Assembly (NCBI RefSeq): GCF_050510895.1
Contig: NZ_JBNINT010000001.1
Coordinates: 3,410,001 to 3,474,000 of the forward strand
Reading direction: 5' to 3'
DNA: 64,000 nt
Origin: Pannonibacter phragmitetus_B
GTDB taxonomy: Bacteria; Pseudomonadota; Alphaproteobacteria; Rhizobiales; Stappiaceae
Part shown: positions 1-9,872 of the stretch, piece after piece
Position numbering within the stretch: position 1 is the stretch's first letter
Layout: each line of letters starts with the position of its first letter
Made by a program: the position numbers and the translations under genes
The notes under the pieces: model-generated
Told to the model about the DNA's origin: nothing
The model's input: the letters and a program-made list of their open reading frames with translations, nothing else
Databases searched by the model: none

Positions 1-1219
1 CCTCCAGACTGGACTTCGCATCACGGATGGCCGTGAAAGCGCTGGCATAATCCTCAAGGGCCTGCGGCATCGATCCGATTGCACTGGCAGCGGCCGGCAC
101 ATAGGCAGAGGCGCCGTCCAGCTGCATGGCATGCATGCTGAGCATATCAATTTCCGCTTCCACAGCGTTGGGATCTGTCTCGCCCATATCCGCAACGAAG
201 CTCGTGGTGTCCGTCTTGACGGTGGAGATCGAACCGGAGATTTCGAGCGCCTGCTGGCCGATCCGCGTCAGAGTGGCCAGCTTCTGCTGCAACCCGTTGG
301 CATCGTCCAGTGCCCGGTCCAGCGCACCATAGATGGCAAAGCGGGCTTCCATGATCTGGGTGGTGAGGACGCCGATCCGGTCTGCCACTTCCTTCTTCTG
401 CCCCATGCGGTTGAAGAGGTTGGTTTCGTCCAGCATCACCGGCAGAACAGCATGCAGGGCAGAAGCCTGCTCCATCAACCCGGCGGGCACCACCTTGAAC
501 CGCGAGCCTTCAAGCTTTTCAGCCTGGCTCTTGATCGTATCGAGCGTTTCGGCGATCTGCACACGCAGCTCCGGCGTCACTTCATTCAGCTTGAAGTCAG
601 CCCCCATGCCGAACATTGGATGAAGGAAGGCAACGCGATCCTGCATGTCCTGCGCAATCCGGCCGAGCTGACGCAGGTCTTCCTGAGAGGAGGTGCTCAG
701 CGTGGCTGCATCCGCCGCATCACGCTGCTGGCGCTGCAACTCGTTGGCAATGGTGCGGGTCAGACTGTCGAGCTGCGCCGTTGCGCGCTCAATCACGTCC
801 AGCTTGTCCTTCAGGGACTGGGTGTCCTGTTCGACAGAAGAGAATGTCGCCCCGAATTCCGAGACCATGCCACGGGCAGCGGCAACATTCTGCTGAGGCT
901 GAGGATTGCTGACAAGTGATCTGGCAAGACCCTCTAGCGTCGCATCCAGAGACCTGAGCGCCGCTGTGACCTGAACCGCACCGTCTGCATCCGGTTGCCG
1001 CAGGAAAGCTTCGCGTGCCGCCGACAGCGCCTTCAGCTCGGTGATGGTGGCCAACGCCTCATCAGCAATCTCGCTGCGCTGCGAAAGACCCGTCAGCGTG
1101 ACGATGCCAACGCCTCCGACAAGCGCGGTCAGAACCAGAATCGCACCAAAGCCACCCCAGACCTTGTACAGGAACGAGAGGTTGGTGAAGGAAAGGGATA
1201 GTCTGCCCATGATATCCAT
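1..1219 (-). CDS. Probable methyl-accepting chemotaxis protein, N-terminal part (runs off the window)
   Basis: The frame is open from an ATG at 1219 to the window edge, giving the first 406 residues. One hydrophobic segment at about residues 20-42 follows a short basic N-terminus. The remaining 360 residues are polar and strongly helical, with many Gln, Glu, Leu and Ala and no second membrane segment yet. This is what a long helical-bundle periplasmic sensor of a chemoreceptor looks like; HAMP and signalling domains would lie beyond the edge. A GGAG lies just before the ATG at 1219. A second in-frame ATG at 1210 is better spaced from it and could be the true start. The chemoreceptor call is an inference from architecture; a sensor kinase or a diguanylate cyclase with the same input domain is possible. 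Confidence 0.6.
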   Translation of the reverse strand, partial: MDIMGRLSLSFTNLSFLYKVWGGFGAILVLTALVGGVGIVTLTGLSQRSEIADEALATITELKALSAAREAFLRQPDADGAVQVTAALRSLDATLEGLARSLVSNPQPQQNVAAARGMVSEFGATFSSVEQDTQSLKDKLDVIERATAQLDSLTRTIANELQRQQRDAADAATLSTSSQEDLRQLGRIAQDMQDRVAFLHPMFGMGADFKLNEVTPELRVQIAETLDTIKSQAEKLEGSRFKVVPAGLMEQASALHAVLPVMLDETNLFNRMGQKKEVADRIGVLTTQIMEARFAIYGALDRALDDANGLQQKLATLTRIGQQALEISGSISTVKTDTTSFVADMGETDPNAVEAEIDMLSMHAMQLDGASAYVPAAASAIGSMPQALEDYASAFTAIRDAKSSLE

Positions 1220-1708
1220 TCGCTCCGAAGAATTTCATCTCCCGCCGCACTGGATCACATCATTGAGTGAACTGGATCTTAATCCGCAGCTTGAATATCA
1301 TGAAATTTATATGACATTCAAATCGTTATTCATGTATTTTCATTTGAAAATACATGAATATACGTAACGACATAAATCAAAAATCTAATTAACAAAGAAA
1401 ACATACCGATTCAAACGTGAAATAAGTAGAAAAACTTGGGAAGAGGCCCAATCTTCGCAGCTCCTGCAAACAAGGAAGCCGCACTGCACCTGCGTCAGGA
1501 ACGGATGGGACCAAATGGCGATTTTATTGTAAAAAATGACAGGGATAAATTCTTAATCCAAACCCGATCCGATACTGCGTCGCAACATAGCCCTGTCCCC
1601 GCCAACGCCCTGGCGGCATCCACAGCTTTGCGGCCTGCCGGAAGGCGCAAACGCCGCATTCCTCTCACAATCCGCCAGCAGCCGCAGAAGGCTTCGTCTT
1701 CAAAAGCG
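1220..1708. other. Gene-free stretch, AT-rich in its first part
   Basis: No convincing gene lies here. Positions 1280-1430 are far more AT-rich than the rest of the window and hold a long palindrome (1327-1360), so this is probably the promoter and regulatory region of the leftward chemoreceptor gene. A rightward open frame at 1436-1885 runs into the 3' end of the kinase gene on the other strand and has no ribosome binding site or recognisable content. Confidence 0.6.
1327..1360. repeat. Perfect palindrome, 16-bp arms, upstream of the first chemoreceptor
   Basis: The left arm TATTCATGTATTTTCA (1327-1342) and right arm TGAAAATACATGAATA (1345-1360) are exact reverse complements separated by TT. 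Three more base pairs (CGT/ACG) can form outside a one-base bulge. It lies 108 bp upstream of the chemoreceptor start and about 350 bp from the kinase stop. No U-tract follows on either strand that would make it a good terminator. It could be an operator or part of a long 5' leader. Confidence 0.75.
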
Positions 1709-2749
1709 CTATTTCGAACAGCGCTCCGCCCCCGGCTTAGTCCGGTAGCTGAAGCGTCCTCCATGCGCTTCCACAATGGCGCGCACCACAGACAGCCCCA
1801 GACCGCTGCCGCCAACCTCCCGCGAGCGCACCGGATCTCCCCGGACGAAAGGCACAAAGCCGCGGGAAACGATATCGGCAGGTAGTCCCGGTCCCTCGTC
1901 CGCAACAGAGAGAAGAGCCTGCTCGTCCACCGCGGCGAGACTGACCGTGATCCGGCCACGTACAGCATAGCGCCTTGCATTGGTGAGAAGCGCCAGAAGC
2001 GCCTGCCGGATGCGCGTTGCATCCACGGGAACCACCAGGTCTTCCAGGTCAAGCTCCAGCCGGAAACCGCCCGCCCGGAAGTCATGCCCGACAAGGTTGA
2101 CCACGCCAGCAACTTCCTGCGCGAGGTGAACCGGCTCGATCTGCAGATCCAGATGGCCACTGTCGGCCAATGTCACCGTCCGCAGGTCTTCCACCAGACG
2201 GGCAAGCCCATCCACCTGTTGGATCAGCCCCTGCAGCGACTGTTCATCCGGCTCAAAGACGCCATCAATCATGCCCTGCAGCCGGCCCTTGAGGATGGTC
2301 AGCGGAGTGCGCAGTTCATGCGCGATGGTCGCGTTCCACAGGGCCATTTCGGCCGCCATGTCCTGCAGGCGCTGCGCCATCGTGTTGAAGTCACCGATCA
2401 GCGCGGCTGTCTCACCGAGGGCCTTGTCTCCGGCCGAAGCGCGAGACGTCAGGTCACCGGCAGAGATCTCGCGCGCGCTTCGGGCCAGAGATTCAAGCGG
2501 CGCCAGAATTCTGCGCGACAGACGCAGCGACACAATGGCTGCGATCGCCAGCGCCGGAAGAATAACGCACCCGAGGATGACGAGATCCGTCACAGTTAGC
2601 CAGCCATCCAGATCCTCAGGCGCCGGATAGAGGGCAATGATGACGCTATAGGTGAGATAGGATCCGAAGAACACAAGCAAACCGGCCATTACCGTGATGG
2701 CGGACATGGCGATCAGGATCTGGCGGCTCAATCCGGTTCTCGGTCTCAT
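1709..2749 (-). CDS. Sensor histidine kinase of an OmpR-family two-component system (AdeS/BaeS-like)
   Basis: A 346-residue inner-membrane kinase that would autophosphorylate and pass phosphate to the regulator encoded just upstream. Two membrane segments (about 12-40 and 54-76) enclose a very short periplasmic loop, so the signal is probably sensed in or near the membrane. A HAMP segment follows at about 77-130. The H-box IAHELRTPL carries H144, the N-box N257, the G1 box DEGPGL begins at D284 and the G2 box GSGLGL is at 314-319, so all catalytic motifs are present. I chose the ATG at 2749, four bases after the regulator stop; a longer open frame to 2893 only overlaps the regulator. Divergence from an RND pump suggests it controls efflux, as AdeRS and BaeSR do. 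Confidence 0.9.
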   Translation of the reverse strand: MRPRTGLSRQILIAMSAITVMAGLLVFFGSYLTYSVIIALYPAPEDLDGWLTVTDLVILGCVILPALAIAAIVSLRLSRRILAPLESLARSAREISAGDLTSRASAGDKALGETAALIGDFNTMAQRLQDMAAEMALWNATIAHELRTPLTILKGRLQGMIDGVFEPDEQSLQGLIQQVDGLARLVEDLRTVTLADSGHLDLQIEPVHLAQEVAGVVNLVGHDFRAGGFRLELDLEDLVVPVDATRIRQALLALLTNARRYAVRGRITVSLAAVDEQALLSVADEGPGLPADIVSRGFVPFVRGDPVRSREVGGSGLGLSVVRAIVEAHGGRFSYRTKPGAERCSK

Positions 2750-2753
2750 GATG

Positions 2754-3437
2754 TCACGCCAGCAGCCGGTAGCCGATGCCTCGCACCCCGGGCAGAAGGC
2801 CGGTGGCGCCCGCCTGCTCAAGCTTCTTGCGCAGCTTGCTGAGGTGGCTGTCCACCGTGCGGTCCAGTGCATCGGATCCAGGCAGGCAGGCATCCACCAG
2901 TTCGCTTCTGCTGAAGACGCGGGCGGGACTGCGGGCCATATGCGCCAGGATGCGGAATTCCGTAAGCGTCAAAGACAGGCGCACAGGTCCGGCGCCATCA
3001 TCAAAGCTTGCTTCATAAGCATCAAGATCAATGGCGAGATTGCCAGCGCGCAGAACCCCTGCGGCCGAAGCCACGCCCGAGCGGCGAAGAACAGCCTTGG
3101 CGCGGGCAACGACCTCTATCGGGTTGAAGGGCTTGACGACATAGTCATCCGCACCGATGCGAAGCCCCTGAAGCCGGTCGATATCCTTGTCGAGCGCAGT
3201 GATCATGATTGCAGGCGTATTGCCCCTGCGGCGCAGCTCCGCCAGTACCTCCCAGCCATCGAGCCGGGGCATGGTAACGTCGAGAAGCACAAGGTCGGGC
3301 TTGAGCGCGAGATGCAGGTCAAGCGCCGTCCGGCCGTCACGGGCCTGAACAGTGCGGAATCCCTCCCTCACAAGATAGGCATCCAGAATTGCGGAAATCT
3401 CGTCGTCGTCTTCGGCAATCAGAACGAGGGCTGTCAT
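2754..3437 (-). CDS. OmpR-family response regulator (AdeR/BaeR-like)
   Basis: A 227-residue regulator with a receiver domain (1-120) and a winged-helix DNA-binding domain (about 130-227). The acidic pocket D10-D12, phosphoacceptor D53, T79 and K101 are all in place. The C-terminal half has the usual OmpR pattern, with LTEFRIL, a helix ending in the DSHLSKLRKKL region and a terminal GYRL wing. GGAGAACGCC lies directly before the ATG. It is first in a two-gene operon with the kinase and is transcribed away from the efflux genes, whose start is 167 bp away; the control region between them is its likely target. Confidence 0.92.
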   Translation of the reverse strand: MTALVLIAEDDDEISAILDAYLVREGFRTVQARDGRTALDLHLALKPDLVLLDVTMPRLDGWEVLAELRRRGNTPAIMITALDKDIDRLQGLRIGADDYVVKPFNPIEVVARAKAVLRRSGVASAAGVLRAGNLAIDLDAYEASFDDGAGPVRLSLTLTEFRILAHMARSPARVFSRSELVDACLPGSDALDRTVDSHLSKLRKKLEQAGATGLLPGVRGIGYRLLA

Positions 3438-3604
3438 GGCGTTCTCCTTGTGCCATTGATGCCATCAGCTGCGGCTGCCGTCGAGCACGACGCGCACCTC
3501 TCCATGAAACCGCAACACAATCTCCACACAGCGCCAACCTGACCGTCCGATAGATGCGGTGATGCCGCCTGAAACAGGCAGCCGCATATAGGATGATCGC
3601 GACC

Positions 3605-4788
3605 ATGCGCCTTCGCCACACGCTGAAACATGCTTTCATTGCTGCAACAGTGCTCTGCCTTGCCGCTTGTTCGGACGATACAGATGGCAAGAAGGCGGAC
3701 AGGGCAGCAGACCAGACATCCGCCGAAGCAACAACCGCTGTCCGCATTGCCGTGCAGACGGTTCAGCCAAGCCGGGTGGTCATCTACGATGAGCTTCCGG
3801 GACGGGTGTCGGCGGTTCGCACAGCAGAGATCAGGCCGCAGGTCACCGGCATCGTGCAGAAGGTGTTGTTCACCCAAGGCTCCGATGTTGTGGCCGGACA
3901 ACCACTGTTCCAGATCGACCCTGCGCCATTTGAGGCCGATGTCGACGCAGCTGCTGCGGTGCTGGCGCGTGCAGAAGCCGAGCTTGCCAATGCGCTTTCC
4001 AAATATGACCGGATAACAGCCCTTGCGGCGACACACACGGCCAGCACCGCAGCACTTGGTGACGCCACAGCCGATCTGGCGCGGGCGCGGGCCAATGCGG
4101 CAGAGGCCAAGGCCAACCTGACACGCCGCAAGCTTGAACTGGCCAATGCGACCGTTCGCAGCCCGATCGCAGGACGGATAGGTCAGGCCTTGATCACCGA
4201 AGGTGGCCTGGCTTCAAGCGGCACCGCAACCGCGCTTGCGACAGTCCAGCAGATCGACAGCGTCTATCTGGATGTCCGCCAGCCATCCATGCGCCGGGAG
4301 AGGCTGGAAGAAATGCTGGAAAGCCGGAAAAGCGAGACGGCAGACAGCCTTCCAGTAGAGATTTTCACGATCACGGGCAGGCCTTACGGCTTCACGGGCA
4401 AGATCCTGTTCTCGGACAGCACTGTCGACACCGGGACAGGCAGTATTGCCATCCGTCTTGAAGTGCCCAATCCGGACCGGCAGCTGCTGCCGGGCATGTA
4501 TCTGCGTGCCCGTGTCCCAAGCGCTATCTATTTGCAGGCTCTTACCGTGCCGCAGGAAGCGGTCCTGCGGAATACATCAGGCGAGGCACACGTCATCGTG
4601 CTTGGTGCAGACAACACCGTCAGCAACCGCACTGTTGAACTGGGTGCCCTCAATAGCGGCCAGTATCTGATCCTGTCCGGACTGCAAGCCGGCGAGACTG
4701 TTGTGGTTCGCGGACAGGACCGCGCCGGGACAGGCGCACCGCTTGAGCCTGTCGCATACCATCCGAACGCCCCCAGCCTCACATCTGA
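3605..4788 (+). CDS. RND efflux membrane fusion protein (AcrA/MexA family), frameshifted near its end
   Basis: The periplasmic adaptor of a tripartite drug pump, linking the inner-membrane transporter to a TolC-type channel. A lipoprotein signal (LAAC, lipidated Cys22) is followed by the first half of the lipoyl domain, an Ala/Glu-rich helical hairpin, the second lipoyl half with TVRSPIAGRIG, and the beta-barrel domain, in the normal order. I prefer the ATG at 3605, which is preceded by AGGA; one at 3593 is in frame. As given, the frame runs 340 bp into the pump gene. Adding one C to the run at 4770-4774 gives a stop at 4786-4788, a protein of normal size (about 395 residues) and an 11-bp gap to the pump start. 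Confidence 0.9.
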
Positions 4789-4799
4789 GAAGACCGTCC

Positions 4800-7700
4800 A
4801 TGCCCCAGTTCTTCATCGAACGCCCGGTCTTTGCCTGGGTCATCGCAATCTTCATCGTCCTGGCCGGTGTCGCTGCAATCCCGCAGCTGCCGGTCTCGCG
4901 CTTTCCGGTGATTGCACCACCCAGCATCAGCATCATGGCCACCTACACAGGCGCCAGTCCGCAGACAATCAACGACAGCATCACGGCTCCCATCGAGCAG
5001 GAGCTGACGGCGGTCAAGAACCTGCTCTATTTCGATTCCTCTTCCGATTCATCCGGCTCCGCCACCATCACCGTGACCTTCAAGCCCGGCACAGATCCGG
5101 AGTTGGCGCAGATCGATGTCCAGAACCGTCTGAAAGCCATTGAACAGCGCCTGCCGGAACCTGTCCGCCGGGCGGGCCTGTCGGTGGAAGCCGCATCATC
5201 AGGCTTTCTGATGATTGTCTCCCTGCGCTCCGAAGGCGGCAAGACCGACCCTCTGGCACTGGATGACTATCTGGCGCGCCAGCTGGCAAAGGAACTGAAA
5301 CAGGTGCCCGGCGTCGGCAGGGTGCAATCCTTCGGCTCGGAAGCTGCCATGCGGGTGTGGCTCGATCCTACACTGATGACGGCCTATTCCGTGTCCATGG
5401 CCGAGATAATGCAGGCCATACAGACGCAAAATGCCCAGGTTGCGCCCGGACGGCTGGGCGAGGCGCCTGCCCTTCCCGGTCAGGCGGTCAGCATTCCGCT
5501 GAGCCTCGACGGGCAACTGAAAACACCCGAAGAGTTCGCCGCCATCGTGCTGCGCTCCAACCCTGATGGCTCGAAACTGACACTTGGCGATATCGCAAAG
5601 ATCGAGATTGGCGCCCAGACCATGGGCTTTTCGATCTTCGACGGCGGAAAGCCCGCGACTGCCGCCGCCATCCAGCTCTCGCCAGGCGCTAATGCCATCA
5701 GCACGTCGGAGGGCGTCCGAGCACGCCTTGCAGCGCTCGCGCCCTCGATGCCGGAAGGCGTCACCTACGCCATCTCCTATGATACGGCACCTTTCGTGAA
5801 GCTCTCGATCACCAAGGTCGTGCAGACGCTTGCCGAAGCGATGGGGCTGGTGTTTCTCATCATGCTGCTGTTTCTTCAGAACATCCGTTACACGCTGATC
5901 CCGGCCATCGTCGCACCCATCGCGCTGCTGGGCACCTTTGCCGTGATGTGGGCGATTGGCTACTCGATCAACGTGCTGACCATGTTCGGCATGGTGCTGG
6001 CGATCGGCATCATCGTGGATGACGCCATTGTCGTGGTGGAGAATGTCGAAAGGCTCATGGCCAGCGAAGGACTGAGCCCGCGCGAGGCGACCCGGCGTGC
6101 CATGCGGGAGATCACCGGCGCGGTCATCGGCATCACTCTGGTGCTGACAGCCGTGTTCCTGCCTATGGGCCTTGCCAGTGGCTCTGTCGGGGCGATCTAC
6201 CGGCAGTTCACGGTATCGCTGGCGGTCTCGATCCTGTTTTCAGCCTTCCTTGCGCTCAGCCTGACGCCTGCGCTTTGCGCCACAATCCTGAAACCAGTCG
6301 CTCCACATCACGAGCGAAAGGGCTTCTTTGCGTGGTTCAACCGGGGCTTTGACCGGCTGACGGCGCGATACTCGGTCTGGACAGGCTGGCTTGTGAACCG
6401 CCCGGCCCGCATCATGGTGATCTATGGCGCTCTCACCGGCGCCCTGGCCCTCGGATACAGCGCATTGCCGACCGCCTTTGTGCCGGAAGAGGATCAGGGA
6501 ACGTTCATGACATCCTTCACGCTGCCGGCCGATGCAACCGCCGAACGGACACGGGAGCTTGTCAGGATTTTCGACACCCACGCGGCATCAAGGCCGGACA
6601 TTGCCAACAACCTGTCCATCATGGGCTTTGGCTTCTCCGGTTCGGGAGCAAACGCAGCAATGGCCTTCACCACACTGCAGGATTGGGATGCCAGAACCGG
6701 CAGCACCGCCGCCGAAATGGCTGCGGCAGAAGAGGCCATGCGGAAGACGGTAGAAGGCGAGGTCCTCATCATGAAACCTCCGGCCATCGAGGAACTGGGC
6801 ACCACGTCCGGTGTCAGCTTGCGCCTTGTCGACAGAGGCGGGCGCGATGCTGCCGCACTGCGCGCTGCTGCGGACCAGCTCATTGAGCTCGCTGACGGCA
6901 GCAAGCTCTTGAAGAATGCACGTGTCGATGGCCTGCCCACCGGGCCAAGCGTGAACCTGCGCATTGACCGGCAAAAGGCCAGCGCACTTGGCGTGCCTTT
7001 TTCTGCGATCAGCGACCTGCTCGCCGCGACGATGAGCTCGACCTATGTCAACGACTTTCCCCGTTCCGGCAACTTGCGGCAGGTCATACTCCAGGCACAG
7101 GCCAAGGACCGTATGCAGGTCGAGGATATTCTGAAGCTGAATGTGCGCAACGACCGGGGCGGCATGGTGCCTCTGTCCGAAGTGGTGACACCGCAATGGT
7201 CGGTCAGCCCGCTCCAGCTCAACCGCTTCAACGGTTACCCGTCACTCAGCATCTCCGCAGACGCCAACAGCGGCGTTTCAAGTGGTGCGGCGATGCAGGA
7301 GGTCAAGCGCCTTGCCGCACAACTCCCGGCCGGCTTCACCGTGGAATGGACGGGGCAATCCTTTCAGGAGCGTCAGTCAGGCGCACAGGCACCGCTGCTG
7401 GTGGCCCTCTCCTTTCTTGTGGTGTTCCTGGTGCTGGCTGCACTTTATGAAAGCTGGACCATTCCCCTCTCGGTCATGCTGGTTGTGCCGCTCGGCGTGC
7501 TGGGTGCCGTGATTGCGGTGCATCTGCGGGGCTTTGAGAACGACGTGTTCTTCAAGGTCGGCCTGATCACCCTGATCGGCCTTTCGGCCAAGAATGCCGT
7601 GCTGATCGTGGAATTCGCCCGCAAGCTGCGCAGCGAAGGGGCGACGCTTCACGAGGCGGCTGTCGAGGCGGCACGCCTGCGGTTGCGGCCGATTGTCATG

Positions 7701-7898
7701 ACCTCGCTGGCCTTCACCCTGGGCATCCTGCCCCTGGTCATCGCAAAGGGGCCAAGCTCGGAAACCCAGAACGCCCTGGGCACCGGCCTTTTCGGCGGCA
7801 TGATTTCGGGCACCGTCCTGGCGGTACTCTTCGTGCCCGTGTTCTTCGCCGTCGTGATGCGTCTTGCCGGGAGAAAAGCACAGATTGAAGGCAGATAG
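4800..7898 (+). CDS. RND multidrug efflux transporter, inner-membrane pump (AcrB/AdeB/MexB family)
   Basis: A 1032-residue proton-driven pump, full length for the hydrophobe/amphiphile efflux family. It begins MPQFFIERPVFAWVIAI, typical of the family. The proton-relay aspartates of TM4 fall at D407 and D408 in the segment IGIIVDDAIVVVENVER, exactly as in E. coli AcrB. The second half has the matching repeat with the conserved Lys and Thr region near ARLRLRPIVMTS. The ATG at 4800 is chosen because the longer frame to 4701 only overlaps the fusion protein. A strong terminator follows at once, so no outer-membrane channel gene is in this operon and TolC must come from elsewhere. Substrates cannot be read from the sequence. 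Confidence 0.96.
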   Translation: MPQFFIERPVFAWVIAIFIVLAGVAAIPQLPVSRFPVIAPPSISIMATYTGASPQTINDSITAPIEQELTAVKNLLYFDSSSDSSGSATITVTFKPGTDPELAQIDVQNRLKAIEQRLPEPVRRAGLSVEAASSGFLMIVSLRSEGGKTDPLALDDYLARQLAKELKQVPGVGRVQSFGSEAAMRVWLDPTLMTAYSVSMAEIMQAIQTQNAQVAPGRLGEAPALPGQAVSIPLSLDGQLKTPEEFAAIVLRSNPDGSKLTLGDIAKIEIGAQTMGFSIFDGGKPATAAAIQLSPGANAISTSEGVRARLAALAPSMPEGVTYAISYDTAPFVKLSITKVVQTLAEAMGLVFLIMLLFLQNIRYTLIPAIVAPIALLGTFAVMWAIGYSINVLTMFGMVLAIGIIVDDAIVVVENVERLMASEGLSPREATRRAMREITGAVIGITLVLTAVFLPMGLASGSVGAIYRQFTVSLAVSILFSAFLALSLTPALCATILKPVAPHHERKGFFAWFNRGFDRLTARYSVWTGWLVNRPARIMVIYGALTGALALGYSALPTAFVPEEDQGTFMTSFTLPADATAERTRELVRIFDTHAASRPDIANNLSIMGFGFSGSGANAAMAFTTLQDWDARTGSTAAEMAAAEEAMRKTVEGEVLIMKPPAIEELGTTSGVSLRLVDRGGRDAAALRAAADQLIELADGSKLLKNARVDGLPTGPSVNLRIDRQKASALGVPFSAISDLLAATMSSTYVNDFPRSGNLRQVILQAQAKDRMQVEDILKLNVRNDRGGMVPLSEVVTPQWSVSPLQLNRFNGYPSLSISADANSGVSSGAAMQEVKRLAAQLPAGFTVEWTGQSFQERQSGAQAPLLVALSFLVVFLVLAALYESWTIPLSVMLVVPLGVLGAVIAVHLRGFENDVFFKVGLITLIGLSAKNAVLIVEFARKLRSEGATLHEAAVEAARLRLRPIVMTSLAFTLGILPLVIAKGPSSETQNALGTGLFGGMISGTVLAVLFVPVFFAVVMRLAGRKAQIEGR

Positions 7899-7903
7899 GA
7901 AAT

Positions 7904-7955
7904 GCAGCCCTTCCCGGACAGCCAGCAGGCGCATCCGGGAAGGGCTGCTGTTTTT
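7904..7955 (+). terminator. Intrinsic terminator of the efflux operon
   Basis: A perfect 15-bp stem (GCAGCCCTTCCCGGA with its complement) begins six bases after the pump stop codon and is followed by TGTTTTT. It also lies between convergent genes and may stop the chemoreceptor transcript from the other side. Confidence 0.92.
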
Positions 7956-7958
7956 GGG

Positions 7959-9674
7959 TCAGGCAGCCGCCACCTTCGTCAGGAAGCCTTCGATTTCCCT
8001 GCGAAGCAGGTCTGTATGGCCCGCCAGATCGGCGGAAGCGCCAAGCACATGATCGGCGGATTCTGCCGTGTGATCGACGGTACGGGCCAGTTCGTTCATG
8101 TTGCCCGCAACCGACTGCGTTCCAGCGGACGCTCTTTGCACATTGCGGGAGATTTCCGAGGTCGCAGCCCCCTGCTGCTCGACGGCAGAGGCAATGGCGG
8201 AGGTGTAGCTGTTGACTTCTTCCATGGTGCGGGTGATGGCGCCAATGGCATCAACAGCTTCTTCGGTGGCGGACTGAATGGCCGCAATCTGCCCGGCAAT
8301 CTCTTCCGTTGCCTTGGACGTCTGATTGGCCAGCCCCTTCACTTCAGCCGCCACAACGGCAAAGCCCTTGCCTGCTTCACCTGCACGGGCGGCCTCAATC
8401 GTCGCATTCAGTGCCAGCAGGTTTGTCTGCTCGGCAATCGCCTGGATGAGCGTCACCACTTCACCAATCTTGGCCGCAGACGCTGCAAGGCTTTCGACCT
8501 TTTGGTTGGTGATCCGGGTGCCTTCGGTCGCCTTGCCGACCACACCTGTGGTCTGCCCCACCTGACGCCGGATTTCTCCGATGGAGGCAGAAAGCTCCTC
8601 AGCAGCGCTTGCCACCGTCTGGACATTGCCGCTGGTTTCGTGGGTGGCAATTTCGGTGTCGCTTGCTCGCGCTGCACCAGCACGGGCAAGATCGGCCAGC
8701 TTGCCAGCCGTTCCCGTCAGTTCCTGTGCCGTTTCACCTGCTGCATTCAGCATGGACTGGATCTGGTGGCGGAAGCCGCCGATCAGATCCTCCATGCGCT
8801 GCTGACGCTCCTGACGCTCCTGACCGGCACTGGCCTCGGTTTCGGCAAGGCGGCGGCGCTCGATCGAACTTTCCCGCAGGGTGGCGACGGCCTTGGCCAA
8901 CGTGCCGATCTGATCCGGCCGCTCGGTGAAGGGTACATCTGCGTCAAGATCGTCTGCCGCGATCTGGCCCGTCACTTCTGCCAGTTTCGTTACAGGCGCC
9001 AGCAGATGCCGCGATGCGAACACGGCAACGCCAACAGCCACCAGAAGGACAGGCAGTACAGCCATGCCAAGGCGGGTCATCATCGTATCGACACCAGCCA
9101 TGATCTTCGTGCGCTCGACCCCGGCATAAAGGATACCAACCGGCGTACCACTGGAACTCACGACCGGTGCATAGATGGTGAAATAGGGCTTGCCGAGGAT
9201 GACCGCCTCACCACGGTAGGTCTGCCCCTTCATCACCACCGGATAGACCGCACCGTTCTGGCCCAGCGGTGTACCCACTGCCCGGTTTCCATCCGCCTTG
9301 ATGATGTTTGTCGTCTTGCGGATAAAGTCCCGCTGCTGCGCGTCCCAGGCGAAGACCGTCGCCGTCTCACCCGTCATACGGCCGACTGCATCGATCATGT
9401 CATGGGCGGCGAACTCCGGGATGGCATCGGCCTGAATCCGGCTCACATTGCCATCCGCTGCCCATGTCACCTTCACCCCGGGCACATCCCGCTCAAGGAT
9501 CGTCGCCGCCACTCGCAGGCTGGCGTTCTGCTTGGCAACAGCATCGTCTGCCGCACCATTGACCATCACCGAATAAACAATCGCCCCAACGACAGCGAGC
9601 GAAGCGGCAACCATGACGCAACTCGTAACGGCAAGGGCTGCCGAGATGCGCAAGCGGGAGAAGGGATTTTGCAT
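7959..9674 (-). CDS. Methyl-accepting chemotaxis protein with a periplasmic Cache-type sensor
   Basis: A 571-residue transmembrane chemoreceptor. TM1 is at about 11-37. A periplasmic ligand-binding domain of about 165 residues follows, with the Cache-like segment ATVFAWDAQQRDFIRKTTN and a closing PVGILYAGVER. TM2 is at about 205-227, then a HAMP domain, and the cytoplasmic signalling domain contains the hairpin tip with EQTNLLALNATIEAARAGE. The ATG at 9674 (MQNPFSRL) is preferred. An open frame extends upstream to 9845, but it crosses a long palindrome and has no coding character. Cache receptors of this layout usually bind small organic or amino acids, but the ligand here is unknown. Confidence 0.93.
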   Translation of the reverse strand: MQNPFSRLRISAALAVTSCVMVAASLAVVGAIVYSVMVNGAADDAVAKQNASLRVAATILERDVPGVKVTWAADGNVSRIQADAIPEFAAHDMIDAVGRMTGETATVFAWDAQQRDFIRKTTNIIKADGNRAVGTPLGQNGAVYPVVMKGQTYRGEAVILGKPYFTIYAPVVSSSGTPVGILYAGVERTKIMAGVDTMMTRLGMAVLPVLLVAVGVAVFASRHLLAPVTKLAEVTGQIAADDLDADVPFTERPDQIGTLAKAVATLRESSIERRRLAETEASAGQERQERQQRMEDLIGGFRHQIQSMLNAAGETAQELTGTAGKLADLARAGAARASDTEIATHETSGNVQTVASAAEELSASIGEIRRQVGQTTGVVGKATEGTRITNQKVESLAASAAKIGEVVTLIQAIAEQTNLLALNATIEAARAGEAGKGFAVVAAEVKGLANQTSKATEEIAGQIAAIQSATEEAVDAIGAITRTMEEVNSYTSAIASAVEQQGAATSEISRNVQRASAGTQSVAGNMNELARTVDHTAESADHVLGASADLAGHTDLLRREIEGFLTKVAAA

Positions 9675-9800
9675 CGAAGATGGCCTATAGGGAGTAATAC
9701 TGAGGCCACTATCCGTTAGTCTATTTAACGTCGCGTAAAAAAGGAAACATCTGTCTCGGGACCGCACACATATAGAAATTTCCCCGCAATTAGGCGCGCC

Positions 9801-9836
9801 CCGGGATATTTGCGTATTATTACGCAAATATCCCGG
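9801..9836. repeat. Perfect palindrome, 16-bp arms, upstream of the second chemoreceptor
   Basis: Left arm CCGGGATATTTGCGTA (9801-9816) and right arm TACGCAAATATCCCGG (9821-9836) are exact complements around the loop TTAT. It lies 37 bp after the stop of the leftward SDR gene and 127 bp before the start of the leftward chemoreceptor. On that strand it is not followed by a T-run, so it is a poor intrinsic terminator. Rightward it is followed by TATTTT, but no rightward gene ends here. Confidence 0.75.
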
Positions 9837-9872
9837 TATTTTCACCGTGACTAATACGATGAAACTCGGCCC

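Noticed and set aside
1436..1885. Rightward frame of 149 codons near the kinase 3' end
   Set aside because: No RBS, overlaps the kinase gene on the other strand and shows no recognisable content.
7902..9719. 605-codon plus-strand frame opposite the second chemoreceptor
   Set aside because: The other strand encodes a full chemoreceptor; this frame begins in a terminator hairpin and has no domain.
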